64,000 nucleotides of DNA from Dendrolimus kikuchii (lineage: Eukaryota; Arthropoda; Insecta; Lepidoptera; Lasiocampidae), in assembly GCA_019925095.2 (NCBI GenBank), contig CM034415.1:6853001-6917000 (forward strand), written 5' to 3'. The notes under the pieces are model-generated. The model was given only the letters and a program-made list of their open reading frames with translations, made no database searches and had not been told where the DNA came from. How positions within the stretch are numbered: the stretch's first letter is position 1; each line of letters starts with the position of its first letter. Below, piece after piece: positions 1-10,853 of the stretch. Made by a program: the position numbers and the translations under genes.

Positions 1-91
1 CTTTGACAGGCATACAAATTTTTTGTAGTTTTGGTTACAAGTCATTTGTAGTCTTTATAACTGCATATACATATTATGATTATATTATTGA

Positions 92-328
92 CTAGCTGTG
101 CCCGCGACGTCGTCCGCGTGGAATTTGTTTTCAAAACCCCCCCATTTTGAAACATTCTTCATTGGTGCTCCGCTCCTATTGGTGTTAGCATGATGATATA
201 TAACCTGTAGCCTTCTTCGATAAATGGGCTATCTAACACTGAAAGAATTTTTTCAAATCAGACCAGTAGTTTCTGAGATTAGCGCGTTCAAACAAACAAA
301 CTCTTCAGCTTTATATGTTAGTATAAGA
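92..328 (-). mobile_element. Non-autonomous Helitron
   Basis: Read on the minus strand the element starts with TC and ends in a GC-rich inverted repeat followed by CTAG. It lies between a host A (91) and a host T (329), the insertion signature of Helitrons, which move by rolling-circle replication and make no TSD. It has no coding capacity. Closely related copies lie at 34138-34358 and 55040-55615. Confidence 0.85.
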
Positions 329-534
329 TTATGATATTATTATAATTACAATCAGTATTTAGTATTCAATTATTATGTCTCCATCAATTATATATTAAGC
401 ACAAAAGAGTTAAATTAAGGTAATGTAATTAACAATTGTATGTACTTTAGTTAATTTATAATATTACGTTCTAATTATCCGTCCGTTTAAAATTAAAAAA
501 AAAACTAAACTTCCTAAAAAGCGTAAAAGAACTT

Positions 535-797
535 TGTTCCAAAAACGCCCATTTCCTGGAGCTCCCACGCTCTTTTACGCAACGGTTCGCTAGTACATTT
601 ATTCCGCGAACTTCCTGCCGAGGTTTTCCCTCTGCGCTACTAGATCGGGTCGTTTAAGAAGGGCGTTATAAAATTTCTTAGAGGCTGACAACGCGTTGAC
701 AACGCCCCTGGTGTTGCAAACGTCCATAGGCGACTGTAACCACCTTCTATCAAGAGGGCCATCCGCCTGTTTGCCTGCTTCAGGCAATAAAAAAAAT
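535..797 (+). mobile_element. LINE-J 3' end (5'-truncated)
   Basis: The sequence matches the 3' ends at 40150-40490 and 44318-44785: the end of a LINE reverse-transcriptase ORF, then a 3' UTR with GTTGCAAACGTCCATAGGCG and a terminal A run. The ORF is decayed. The last ~80 bp resemble the 3' end of the abundant SINE-A. Confidence 0.7.
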
Positions 798-1457
798 CCG
801 CTCTCGCTTGTGCCGTATACCACGTACCCGCACCGGTTGCCGTGTAGCGGTTTCTAACTGGTAACCACTGTCTGTATATGGCAAGCCAAGGGTTAACGTT
901 ACTTGTAACTTTTTGCCCAACCAGAATGCATATACCGCGAGCCTTTGAATGCAGTTCAAAAGGAAATTGTACATATATGCGGCTGGTGTAAGATTTACGA
1001 GAAACTTCTTTAGGATCGTTGTGATTTGAAACTCGATGAAACGAAAAAGCGACACTAAAAAGAGATAAACACAGAAATCTATAGGACTAATCCTGCGAGA
1101 GAATGAGATTAGAATACATTATACAGCGTTTCATGTTACTTGGTATCCTTTTTGTGCGATGCTTCGTAGCCTCCTTAAATACACAAAAAATATTGTTTCT
1201 ATTAATTTAGAATGTTTATTGAGTTTTAAATGTCAAAAGATCACATCATAATTATTTGAGTGAAGATTAGAATCGTTTTGAAAACTTCAACACGTAAGAG
1301 ATTGCCATTTGAAAATGTGAAGATTTTCTGTAAAAATGTAAGTCCACCTTGACCATGTATTGACAGTTGTAGCATGTAAATTTAAGCATATTGTCATACT
1401 GAAATCGAAGCAAGTAATATTCATGCACCCTAATTAGATGACGTAGCTTTATGATAG
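798..1457. other. No recognisable feature
   Basis: AT-rich sequence. I see no coding pattern, terminal repeat or copy of the repeats named elsewhere. Confidence 0.5.
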
Positions 1458-1921
1458 TGTTACGAGTCGCGGGACTCGAATTAAAGTGCCGTTAGAATTA
1501 CTATAGAGTTTATTACAACTATACAAACACGTATATCATAGGTATAAATATAACTGAACACAACAAGTCCAAACGTAATGCAGAAGGTCGTAATTCCATA
1601 AAACGCGCAAAGTCCGTCACTTATTGGATTCCCGATTGTAGTACTCCATCAGGTCATCGTTTTATACTGCACAAATACAATGTCTCCGTATCTAAGTGGA
1701 CTTAATCCGCCACACCTGGCTAATGACTCGACCGCAAACTGCCATAAAAGCGTACAATAAAAAATTGGCTATTTTATAATCACACATTTTAAACACAAAG
1801 TAAACAAAATAAGGCGATCATAAAAGAGTTACAATCAGTTTAAGTGCCGGCAGGTAATAAAATGTGTTTTGATTCAGATATGCAGGTGAATTTTGTTTTT
1901 GTCGGGACCTGAGTTGTAACA
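1458..1921 (-). mobile_element. Solo LTR, family LTR-A
   Basis: The 464-bp LTR begins TGTTAC and ends GTAACA and has an exact 4-bp TSD, ATAG (1454-1457 and 1922-1925). On the minus strand it has a TATA-like GTATAAAACG, a downstream GGACTTTGCGCG block and an AATAAACT polyadenylation signal, the order expected of U3-R-U5. No internal retrotransposon sequence is attached, so it is a solo LTR left by LTR-LTR recombination. A Ty3-like or BEL/Pao owner is likely from the TSD length but not proven. Confidence 0.88.
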
Positions 1922-2520
1922 ATAGTATATAAGGATTTTATCAATGTAAAAATTAAAATAGAATAAAGATATCACTCGTCGCTATAACCTCCACCACGCC
2001 ACATAGTAATTATTGTCAGTTGTGTATTCTTCCGTTTTATAATGCCATAACTAGTTATTACACTTTTTCTTTTTGAAAAACTTCAACGATTGCTCTTTAT
2101 CTTATGTTTATACTTATTTTTTCTATATTTCTATAATTGTATGTTTAAATGGTTAATTTAGAACATTTTCTACTTTATTATTAAACTTTACTAAGTTCCT
2201 TAAGTTGACTAAAACATTTAAGACTTTAGACATGAAGATATTTTCTACATTAAAAATGTGTTACTTACAACTGGGAATAGTGGATTCTGTAAATGGGTGG
2301 CGCTCAAAAGCCTGCCAGTAACTTTGCTTAACTGGTGTTACATTTTGTGAGGTTTCAGAAAAGCAAAAATAAACTATTTTACTTAATGCGCCTGACGGTA
2401 GTGATTAGACATCGTTAAATAATGTAATTGATTGCAAAAATCGTGTGTTTTATCCCAAAATTGTTTATACTTTTAATTGACATCATCATAGAGGTTATCT
2501 ATTTGTATGTCGTATTTTTT
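1922..2520. other. No recognisable feature
   Basis: AT-rich, apparently non-coding sequence. No repeat family used elsewhere in this annotation was recognised. Confidence 0.5.
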
Positions 2521-2765
2521 TTTAAATCACGTATACGTTCACGTTTGACCATTATATCGCTCGATTTGAGCGGAGATATGGTCTAAGATCGAGCACGCTT
2601 ACCTAGAAGGTACCTATTCACACGAGACTTGAAGACATCCAGGTTGTAGGTTTCGGGAAAAACGGACTCCGGCAGTGAGTTCCACTCCTTTGCGGTGCGC
2701 ATGAAGGTGGACACAAATCGCTTTGTTCGTATAGGTGGTATGTCCACCATATAGCGGTGCCGCAT
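2521..2765 (-). pseudogene. LINE ORF2 C-terminal fragment
   Basis: A 60-codon minus-strand frame (2583-2765) contains [20 protein letters not shown] and then a [20 protein letters not shown] ending. This is the characteristic C-terminus of CR1/jockey-group LINE reverse transcriptases (R-T-x-x-x-WN-SLP, then F-K-x-R-x-N). It is a 5'-truncated, dead copy followed by a short 3' UTR. It is not a host gene. Confidence 0.75.
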
Positions 2766-3111
2766 GCCGTTGTATATAGAAACTATAATCCTAAGTATTG
2801 TATAGACAATATAACACGAACGTCAGTTGACTCCCCACCGTGTTGCTTAACGTTCAAGTCGGCCCCATCACGACAAAGGCACGAATGTAAAAATATATTT
2901 TTATTCACCGTCTGATAAGCGGACGTTTTTGGAAAAATAAACAGTTACAGATAACTGTTGTACAGGACGTTGTTAGAGGTCAAAAATAGTATAATGTAAT
3001 GCTGTCATGGCGCGTGATTGTTGAGTCTGATAGGCCCGTATTGTATAAGGCGGTGACCTGATGCATACGCCGTAGGCCGCGTACAGCGTAACGCCGTACG
3101 CGACCGACGAA
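2766..3111. other. Unassigned
   Basis: No gene or repeat boundary recognised. A short CG-rich patch lies near 3060-3105. Confidence 0.4.
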
Positions 3112-3292
3112 TTATTATTATGGAAATGAAAGAAAAATATTTATTCAGAACTACATTCACACCAAGACGTACTTATAAATAAGACAATACAATTGAAATG
3201 AAGTTCTGAATCGGTCCTAACTCAGCATGATGCTGGTTGGCTCAACCAGCGCTGGTCTTCCGTTAGGGCCGTTCAAGTGACTTACGGATAGA
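3112..3292 (-). mobile_element. LINE-D 3' UTR fragment
   Basis: It matches the tail of the longer minus-strand LINE at 18866-19510, including the ACTCAGCATRATGCTGGT and CCAGCGCTGRTCTTCCGTT blocks. Only the 3' UTR remains. Confidence 0.55.
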
Positions 3293-3439
3293 CAATACGA
3301 AACAAACACAAAACAAAACACAAAAAATATATGACGAGTACTATTGCAAACAAATATAAAAATTAGTATATAATATAAAAAATGTATATAAAAATAAACT
3401 ACATCATTAATTTATAAAAAAAAAGCTAAATCCTTTGCC

Positions 3440-3746
3440 ATATTTAAAAATTCACTTAGGAATCATTATGTAAGTCGTACGCAATAATGTATGTGCTAGT
3501 TTACAATAGACTAATCTGCTGTCCATGTATGTCATATTCTTCTTTTTTCCTTTTCTTTGTTGCATAATAATTACAGATAATTTAAGAATTTCCTTTGAGT
3601 CAGGTTGCCTGGAAGAGATCGCTTTTAGCGATAAGGCCGCCTTTTGTTTTACCTAGTAACTATTGTCTTGTTGTACATTTTTTTTTGTAATTTTTGTTTT
3701 GGTGAACAATAAATTGTTGTCTATGTCTATGTCTATATAAAAAAAA
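3440..3746 (+). mobile_element. LINE-K 3' UTR
   Basis: It carries the hallmark GCCTGGAAGAGATCGCTTTT, whose GATCGC/GCGATA arms form a small hairpin, then an AATAAATTG signal and a (GTCTAT)n tail. An inverted copy homologous over ~280 bp lies at 9143-9425. The same 3' UTR follows a LINE C-terminus at 12905-13590, which identifies the family. Confidence 0.75.
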
Positions 3747-3845
3747 CTGATATAAAAATTAAGGCTACGAAGCGCATTTATAAAGAAGAACATAACGGAA
3801 TAAAGAACGTAAAGCTTAAAAACTAAAAACTATAATAATATGTTC

Positions 3846-4110
3846 TATCTTCTTCTTCTGCAAGCGAACAGTTTCCGCAACTCGACGATATAGCGTCTGT
3901 TTTGTGTGCGAGGATGGATGAGGGATTATGCCATCCAGCTCAGCTTGTCTAGGAAGTCCACCAGCTTCTTGACGTCGCTGAAGACTTCTCGGAGGCTACC
4001 TGGGGCGTTCAGATACTTCGCCCTGTATTGGGCCACCTCTTAGCATTTAAACAGGACACAGGTTTCTTTTGCCTCCGGGCAAGCTTTGCATAGGGCGCTG
4101 TCAGTGACAC
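3846..4110 (-). pseudogene. LINE ORF2 C-terminus (R1/jockey-like)
   Basis: Translated on the minus strand it gives a C-x2-C-like segment, an in-frame stop, then AQYRAKYLNAPGSLREVFSD and a stop after a KKLVDFLDKLSWMA-type end. It is homologous to 42648-42930. The (GAA)n tail lies at the low-coordinate end. It is dead and 5'-truncated. Confidence 0.7.
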
Positions 4111-4114
4111 ATAC

Positions 4115-4428
4115 TTTTATTTTTTTTGCAGGAGTTCAGCAGACAGGCATACAGCCCACTTGATGGTAAGCGGTTACCATCGCCTATGGACATTTGCAAC
4201 ACAAAAGGTGCTACAAATGCGCTGCTGCTCTCTTAAGGGAGATTGGAACCTGGTCACTAATTCCGGAACACAACACAAGGTTGTTATGGCGGCATACTTT
4301 AGACCAGGGGTGGTAGCCATCCAGTCGGGCAAATGCCCTACTACCTGAGTGTGGGTTGTTCTGTCGCCTCTTACGACAGGCCGCCCGGCCGCAGAAAATT
4401 GTATTCTTTCTCCGTTCCTGCACGAATA
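4115..4428 (-). mobile_element. SINE-A, near full length
   Basis: On the minus strand the repeat starts near TATCCGTGCAGGAACGGAG (here TTCGTGC) and ends CTGCAATAAAA with an A run. Length is about 310 bp. A 70-codon frame runs through the unit in many copies but is a property of the repeat, not evidence of a protein. Confidence 0.85.
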
Positions 4429-4544
4429 AAAATGTTAGTTAAATAGAATTAGTTAAAAGATAATATTGAAAAGATGTTAAAATTGCCATGTCCAGTGGCT
4501 GCACTATTAACTAGTCTCAGCCGGGATCGACTGAGCTTTATATA

Positions 4545-5826
4545 TTAGGTTGGGGAAAAAGTTTCTTCGCATTTTATATAAAAATTTACAGGGTTTTTTT
4601 TTATAAAGTTTATTTACATTTAACTAAAGTATGTAGGAGCCATTTTGTTGGATAACTTTTTGCCATCTTGTAGGTAGGGACGTGATCCCATTCTTATAAA
4701 AATTTTGGGGCTTCTGATCAAAAAACTGCGACAAGTCATTTTGGCAGTCCTCTCGTGAAGTTAACCTGACACTGCCTAAGGAATTCTGCAGAGACCGAAA
4801 CAGGTGAAAATCTGAAGGTGCAAGGTCAGGACTATACGGCGGATGCATTAACACCTCCCAGCCAAACTCTCGTAATTTTTGCTAAGTGGCTAAAGATGTG
4901 TGAGGCCTAGCATTATCATAGTGAAAAACCACACCCCTTCTGTTGATTAATTCCGGCCGCTTTCTCTCAACTTTTTGCTTTCACCTCATCAGTTGTTCGC
5001 AGTACAGTTCAGAATCCATGGTCCTGCCTGGCGGTAACAGCTCATAATGAATAATGCCCTTCCAATACCACCATACACACAGCATCACCTTGTTGCGAGT
5101 TAACCCGGGTTTCGCCACAGTCTGTGAAGCCTGACCGGCTATTGGCCACGATCTTTTTCGCACGTTCTAGTCGTACGTGATCCATTTTTCATCACCAGTT
5201 ATCAGCTTCTTCAAAAATGGTTGGGTTTCATTACGTCGTAATAAAGAATCACAAATGAGTACATGGTTCATTAGATTTTTTTCAGTGAGCTCATGAGGCA
5301 CCCAAATATCGAGCTTTTTTGTGTACCCAGCTTTTTTCAAATGCGCCAAAACCGTTTTGTGGTCAATTCCCAGTTCTTCAGCTACATCGTAACTACTAAT
5401 ATGCCGATCTTGCTCCACTTTTTCAAAAATTGCATCATTTTGTCCGTAACAGGGTGACCAGAGCGACGTGCATCTTTGATATCAAAATTTCCGGATTGAA
5501 AACGCTTAAGCCAAATTTGCGCTACTCTCACAGATCTGCATTATGTCCATAAAAATCACAATTTTTTTTCGCGGCTTGTGTTGCATTTTTACCTTTTTTG
5601 TAGTAAAATTTTAAAACGTATCGAATTTCTTCATTAGATTCACTCATTTTAACAATAAGAAAAACAAATAAAAATCACACATTTTCCTAATTTGAATTTG
5701 GAATTGTCTTCTTTAAAAATAAAACTTTTTAATGATACCAAAACCAGCCAGATACAAATATAGCCAAAGAGATCTTATTACAAGTTCATACATACTACAT
5801 GCTTAAAGACTTTTTCCCCAACCTAT
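4545..5826 (-). mobile_element. Mariner transposon (1,282 bp)
   Basis: The terminal inverted repeats read TTAGGTTGGGGAAAAAGT at one end and its complement with a mutated outer base at the other. Target TA dinucleotides lie at 4543-4544 and 5827-5828. The length is typical of mariner. A second copy in the opposite orientation lies at 53686-54886. The transposase inside is broken, so the copy is not autonomous. Confidence 0.93.
4624..5650 (-). pseudogene. Mariner transposase, inactivated
   Basis: Frames at 5167-5418, 4981-5163 and 4624-4854 join into a mariner-family transposase of about 345 residues. The N-terminal helix-turn-helix part (SSYDVAEELGIDHKTVL) is followed by the catalytic ITGDEKWITYD block and YSPDLAPSDFHLF, consistent with a D,D34D enzyme. 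In-frame stops follow ITYD (near 5164) and LMR (near 4981), with another in the Gln-rich stretch near 4881. The N-terminal part above 5418 is also frameshifted. Confidence 0.92.
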
Positions 5827-5839
5827 TATATAAAGATTA

Positions 5840-6190
5840 CTAGGATATGTCCGTGACTTCGTCCACGCTTACTTGAAATTCTCGCGGGATTCCTGGAATA
5901 CAAGGTATCGTAGCATTTAAAAAAAGGATGTAAGCTATCGTTTTAGTGAAAACTGTGTCAAAATATTTTTTTCAAACCGCTACCAGGAATATTCCCGTGG
6001 GATTTCCGGAAAAAATAGTGGCGCAGATTTTAAGTCTAAGAATTTGCTGTCGATCAGCGAAAACCTCATCGAAATGAGCCCAGTAATTTTTACGTGAATC
6101 CCGAACAAACAGACAAGAAGTTTAAAAAAAATGCATTATGTTGTTCTCCATTCCATCGTTTATATAATCTATTCCAGTCGTTTGTTTAAT
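5840..6190 (-). mobile_element. Helitron fragment, left arm of a composite
   Basis: It begins on the plus strand with CTAG and a degenerate CG-rich hairpin, i.e. a minus-strand Helitron 3' end. Positions ~6070-6190 reappear in inverted form at 28830-28935 beside sequence matching the next element, so the two were copied or moved as one unit. Confidence 0.6.
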
Positions 6191-6267
6191 AAGTAACTTT
6201 AATGTACAAACACAGCATGTTTATAATTTTATAATATCCCTATTAATATTATAAATGCGAAAGTAAC

Positions 6268-6268
<1 letters not shown>

Positions 6269-6336
<68 letters not shown>
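6269..6336 (+). repeat. (CTGT)17 microsatellite
   Basis: Uninterrupted tetranucleotide array of about 68 bp inside the Helitron. Confidence 0.97.
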
Positions 6337-6687
6337 TCCGTTTTCACGTAAAAACTACTGGACCGATTTGGCTGAAACTCAGTATATATATATTTTCGAT
6401 GCCGAGAATGAACATAGGATACTTTTTATCCCGGAAAATGGGATAGTTTCCGGGATAAAAGGATATTTGTCTCTCTGTTTCTTATCCTTTTACGGAAAGA
6501 CTTTTGGACCGATTTGGCTGATACTCGGTACATATGTAATTTGAATACCGAGGGTGGACATGGGATATTTTTCATCCCGGATAATGGGATAGATTTTGGG
6601 ATAGATTTATGTAAAGATTATCCCAAAAGTGGGACAGGCTTTGGTTGGTTTTGTGATGTGCCATTTTTATCATTTTGGTTATTTTGT

Positions 6688-6830
6688 CCTTTTTGCCCTT
6701 TTGCCCTTTTGCCCCTTTGCCCCTTTGCCCTTTTGCTCTTTTGCCCTTTTGCCCTTTTGCCCTTTTGCCGTTTTGCCCTTTTGCCCTTTTGCCCTTTTGC
6801 CCTTTTGCTCTTTTGCTCTTCGACTCTTTT
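6688..6830 (+). repeat. 9-bp minisatellite, unit CCCTTTTGC
   Basis: About 15 slightly variable units. Reading frames through it give low-complexity peptides (Cys/Phe/Leu on one strand, Lys/Gly/Ala/Gln on the other) and are not genes. A shorter inverted array of the same unit sits at 28571-28645. Confidence 0.93.
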
Positions 6831-7327
6831 TTGTCCTTTTTGTCCATGTTGCGCTTTTTGTCCTTTTTGCTGATGTTGTCCCTTTTGACATTTTTGTAGT
6901 TTTCATTGACGGGGGATAGATAAATAAAACTAGGACTGTTTGTAATAGAGGATGAAAGTTTGGATGAGACCAATCATTTCTCAAGTTCATAGATATAAAA
7001 ATGCATCGTCTATAAAAATGCGATAGTAACTCGATATGTCTTTCTGTTAAGTTTTCGGAAAACACTGGGAATACTGGATCGTTTTTATTTTAATTTTGTT
7101 TAAATGTAGTTTTAATGCCGAAAATGGACATATATACTCATGCCAAGAGATCGGCATGAGAATATATCAAGCATCGAGTTTGGGATATAAAATGAAGTGA
7201 ATTTTTCGGGGGCAAATAGCACTAACATAAAAATGGTGTACATTGTAACCTGTATTAACGCCTGCTCTTTAAACAAGAAGCAGGAACTAGAGGTTAACCT
7301 GCGGCGCAGCCGCGGGGTAAACTTTAG

Positions 7328-7733
7328 TTATAGATAATTTAAAAATATTTAATGAATTGCCCGCCGAAGCATGCCGTACACTTTAGAAACTAGGACGGCG
7401 GTCGGTTTTGCATGAATACACAAGTATTCTTCTATTGATTGATACTTTTTTGAAACCGCTGTTTGTAAATTTACTATGTACCTACTCTTCTAACAACGTC
7501 TAAAATACCTTGCCGGGAACTATAAATGAGGGTTGAAAATTGAAATTGATTTTTTTTTACGTGGTGCTGGAGTCATTACCTTGACTAGCGTTTTAGTGCC
7601 AGTTCTATCAGTGTGATACCACGCTATCACAGAATAACAGCACGAAACAGCCTTGCGTTAATCATGTTTTGAGTGAGTATTCCGATGGCCGACTTCCCCC
7701 TTGCCTTCAGATTCAAAAGTTTTTATCTATGTA
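7328..7733. other. Mostly unassigned; LINE-G-like patch
   Basis: Positions ~7565-7715 weakly resemble 20650-20760 (GTGATAYCACGCTMTCASAG block), so it is probably an old LINE-G fragment. The rest is unassigned. Confidence 0.4.
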
Positions 7734-8013
7734 TCTATACAGATAAATAAAATTGAAGTGTCTGTTTGTAATGTCAAAATAAAGATATGACATAAATCAG
7801 GGGGGATAATCCGGACCAGGAGATACCGAAAATGTAATTTTTAGAATCTTTGTCTGTCTGGATGTTCCGCCTAATCTCTGAAACGGCGGGTCCGATTTTG
7901 ATGCGAATTTCACTGGCAGATAGCTGAAGTTATAAGGAGTAACTTAGGCTACTTTTAAAATTTGAGTTCCGTGGAAAAAAATTCCACGCGGACGAAGTCG
8001 CGGACACAGATAG
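7734..8013 (+). mobile_element. Non-autonomous Helitron
   Basis: It begins TCTATACAGATAAATAAAAT after a host A. It ends with a CCACGCGGACGAAGTCGCGG hairpin and ATAG (CTAG with one change) before a host T. It belongs to the same family as the minus-strand copy at 32162-32447. Confidence 0.82.
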
Positions 8014-8096
8014 TTCAAAATAAGTTCCACTGGAGAACACTTTTTGAAGTTCATACGTACAAGTCAAAATTTATTTCTACTTCCTATTTTATGTAC

Positions 8097-8165
8097 ACCG
8101 CTTTGCAACGTGTTATCGCTGTTTAAAAAAGAAACGGGATGAAATCCCCCAGCAACACGTCTAGC
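8097..8165 (+). repeat. Short shared retroelement module
   Basis: The segment ACCGCTTTGCAACGTGTTAT ... CCAGCAACACG is a degenerate copy of a module also seen at 39341-39405, 50447-50510, 57357-57425 and 60725-60795 in different repeats. Confidence 0.45.
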
Positions 8166-8430
8166 AAAAAAAATAAATCATTATAATTATTTATCTATCT
8201 GAAGCTCTTTTTCAAAATACATATAGAAGTTGTTACACGATTACTTTAAAAGAATTAATGGAGTTTTAAGAAACAAAAAATTTTGTTACCTTCGCAATAA
8301 AACTAAAAATTCATACTGCGACTTACCTCCATAGATTCCTTACATGTTATGCAAAATATAAACCATCTTCCCTTATTTTTAACGAGATGTAATCAGTCGT
8401 GGACACTCACCTGTTCGAGAACTACGGTAA

Positions 8431-8842
8431 GAGCCCTTTCACACCATGTTTTTATTAGGCGTCGTCGACGCGCGTCGCGCACAACTGTAACGCGCTGGAA
8501 ACGCGATGTTATCGCAAGCGTACCTATTAACATGTCGTAAAATTGTAGTATGCAGACGACGACTTTTTTGTGTGCTGTCGACGCGCTACTAGCGGGGAGC
8601 CCAGCGCGTCTGTTTGGCTGCAAACAGACATGTACAGCAGCCAAACAACCTTGATGTCGGTCGGTCACACAGCGCACGCTGTTTCCAGCGCAATACACGC
8701 ACGTGCTAGGCGTGTTTTGCTTGGCAAGGGGAGTTGCTCACGCGCGTCTGTAGCGCGTTTCTTGTGAGTTTGCAGCGATGCAATCGCAAGTAATTAAAAC
8801 GCTCGTCGACGGCGCCTTAAAAAACGTGGTGTGTAAGAGCCC
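8431..8842. mobile_element. PIF/Harbinger-like MITE (412 bp)
   Basis: The ends GAGCCCTTTCACACC and GGTGTGTAAGAGCCC form imperfect terminal inverted repeats that extend ~40 bp inward. A 3-bp TSD, TAA, flanks it (8428-8430 and 8843-8845), matching the TWA target of PIF/Harbinger. The interior is CG-rich with no transposase. Frames crossing it are accidental. Confidence 0.75.
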
Positions 8843-9142
8843 TAAGGTAATGTTAGACTCCCGATGGCATGCTCGCACCTACAAACTAAACCACCTACTT
8901 GTTTCATCTTGACGTCGTATGTCAGGACCTCAGGAACCAAAGATACATCCTAATCCCTTCCTACATAGGGAAGGATGTCAACCCTCCAGCATTAAACAAT
9001 TAGACGCGCGTGCGGGAACAGCTAGCAGCGCCATCTCTCGACGGCTATTTGGGCGATAAATACCTCCGAATCTTAGTTCATGGCCGCTGTATCCCATCTT
9101 TCCTTCCACATTCCACCTGTTTCTACATAAGTGGTCTAAGTT

Positions 9143-9425
9143 ACAATAGACACACTTTATTGTTCACCAAAACAAAAATTACAAAAATGCACAACAAGCC
9201 AATAGTTACTTGATAAAACAAAAGGTAGCCTTACGCTAAAAGCGATCTCTTCCAGGAGTTCTAGGCAACCTGACTCATATGAAATTCTTAAATTATATGT
9301 AGTTATTATGCAATAAAGAAGAAGGAAAAAAAAATGACATACATGGACAGCAGATTACAGTCTAAAGTATTGTAAACCAGCACATACATAATTGCGTAAG
9401 ACTAACAATGATTCCTGAGTGAATG
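9143..9425 (-). mobile_element. LINE-K 3' UTR
   Basis: Inverted homologue of 3440-3746, with AAAAGCGATCTCTTCCAG and a CTTTATTGTTCACC polyadenylation-signal region. No ORF part remains. Confidence 0.72.
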
Positions 9426-9780
9426 TTACGTCGTGGGGGTATCAAATAATATCCTTTGTACGAACACAGTCAACGGTCGTCCTACCAACTATAATAAAAA
9501 TGTGCAGTACCGTGACTTCACAAAGATATTTCTCAACGCACCGCGGTCTTGCGAATGTCGTGCAATCGACACTTTTTTGCGTTTTAGTTCTTGGAAAATG
9601 AAAGTAGCTCGACGCGGTCTCATAGGAAAATGGCAGGCGGATTAGATATTGTGAAATCGACTGCTGCAGCGCGTTCATTTGTTAATTTTCAAAACGCAAA
9701 ATTGCAAGTTTATTTTTTTTTTTTTTAATCGACTTCAAAAAAGAGGAGTATCGCAATTCTACTGTGTTATTGAAGTGAAA
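9426..9780. other. No recognisable feature
   Basis: Overlapping short frames here show no family resemblance and are probably chance. Confidence 0.4.
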
Positions 9781-10000
9781 CTTTTTTTTTTATAGCCGGA
9801 GCTCAGTAGACAGGCAGACGGCCCACTTGATGGAAAGCGGTTACCATCGCCTATAGACATTTGCAACACCAAAGGTGGGAGGAGACTGGAACCTGGTCAC
9901 TAATGCCGGAACACAACTCAAGGTTGTTATGGCGACATACTCTAGACCAGGGGTGGTAGCCATCCAGTCGGGCAAATGCCCTACCACCTGGCAAAACTTT
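9781..10000 (-). mobile_element. SINE-A, 5'-truncated with internal deletion
   Basis: The T-run end and the Cys-Arg-type core are present. The segment after the CACCAAAGGTG block is shortened, and the copy stops at ACCACCTGGC, losing the 5' third of the unit. Confidence 0.8.
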
Positions 10001-10202
10001 CAAAACTGAATACATTCAAAAACATGCTTAAATACATTAGTAATATAATATTTTGTACTCTGTGCAATGTGATGTTTTATATGAAGACACAGCTTGCCTT
10101 ATTATGTATCTATAGCACTAAATCATAAAAAATAATACAAATCCTAATAAGCCGGTCCGGACGCCTACATGCGTGTGCGCACGCCTGCACTCGGCGTAAA
10201 AC

Positions 10203-10378
10203 TTATCTATATATTAATACGTGAAGCAAAAACTTCGTACCCCTCTTTACGAAAATTGCGCGGACGGAGGAGTATGAAATTTCGCACACTTGTAGTTTAT
10301 ATAGAGAAGGTGCGACGAGTGCTAATATTTAAAAAAAATTATGCATCAAAAATACGTTAAATCAATAAAAAGAAACAT
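10203..10378. repeat. Probable interspersed repeat, single copy here
   Basis: ATTAATACGTGAAGCAAAAA and the following CGGACGGAGGAGTATGAAAT block look to me like a common lepidopteran short repeat (recall, not checked). No second copy is in the window and boundaries are uncertain. Confidence 0.35.
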
Positions 10379-10429
10379 TACACACACTACTATGTATTTG
10401 ACACACACACGCATATATACTCTCTTGTT

Positions 10430-10740
10430 TTTTTTTATTGCAGGAGATCAGCAGACAGGCAGACGGCCTACTTGATGGAAAGCGGTTACCATCGCCTATG
10501 GACATTTGCAACAGCAAAGTTGCTACAAATGCGCTGCTGCTCTCTTAAGAGAGACTGGTACCTGGTCACTAATGCCGGAACACAACTCAAGGTTGTTATG
10601 GCGAAATACTTTAGACCAGGGGTGGTAGCCATCCAGTCGGGCAAATGCCCTACCACCTGGCTGTGGGTTGTTAAGTCGCTTCTTACGACAGGCCGCCCGG
10701 CCGCAGGGAATTGTATTCTTTCTCTGTTCCTGCACGGAGA
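10430..10740 (-). mobile_element. SINE-A, full length
   Basis: Complete unit from the T run (A tail on the minus strand) to CCTGCACGGA. Part of a dense SINE-A field between 9.8 and 18.4 kb. Confidence 0.85.
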
Positions 10741-10853
10741 GAGATAGACGGATAGATTATTGTTCAAGTCAAATTAACAGTGTAGCCTTGGCGATATCTA
10801 TGATTACAGAAGTAAATTAATTATTATTATGGTCAAATTTCGACCACTAGTTA

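Larger units (their letters stand above)
6236..7327 (+). mobile_element. Non-autonomous Helitron with internal tandem arrays
   Basis: The 5' end is TC then CTATTAATATTATAAATGCG. The 3' end is a strong hairpin around GCGGCGCAGCCGC followed by CTTTAG (canonical CTAG, one insertion or change). The body holds a (CTGT)n microsatellite, a 9-bp minisatellite and an imperfect palindrome (ATCGGCATGAGAATATATCA near 7151). Parts recur at 28293-28800. Confidence 0.65.

Noticed and set aside
6269..6336. CRISPR-like direct repeats
   Set aside because: The arrays are simple tandem repeats without spacers, and the window is a eukaryotic nuclear genome.
6572..7065. Long frames across the minisatellite (Lys/Gly/Ala/Gln-rich or Cys/Phe/Leu-rich)
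   Set aside because: All three frames on both strands stay open because the 9-bp unit lacks stops. Low complexity, not a gene.
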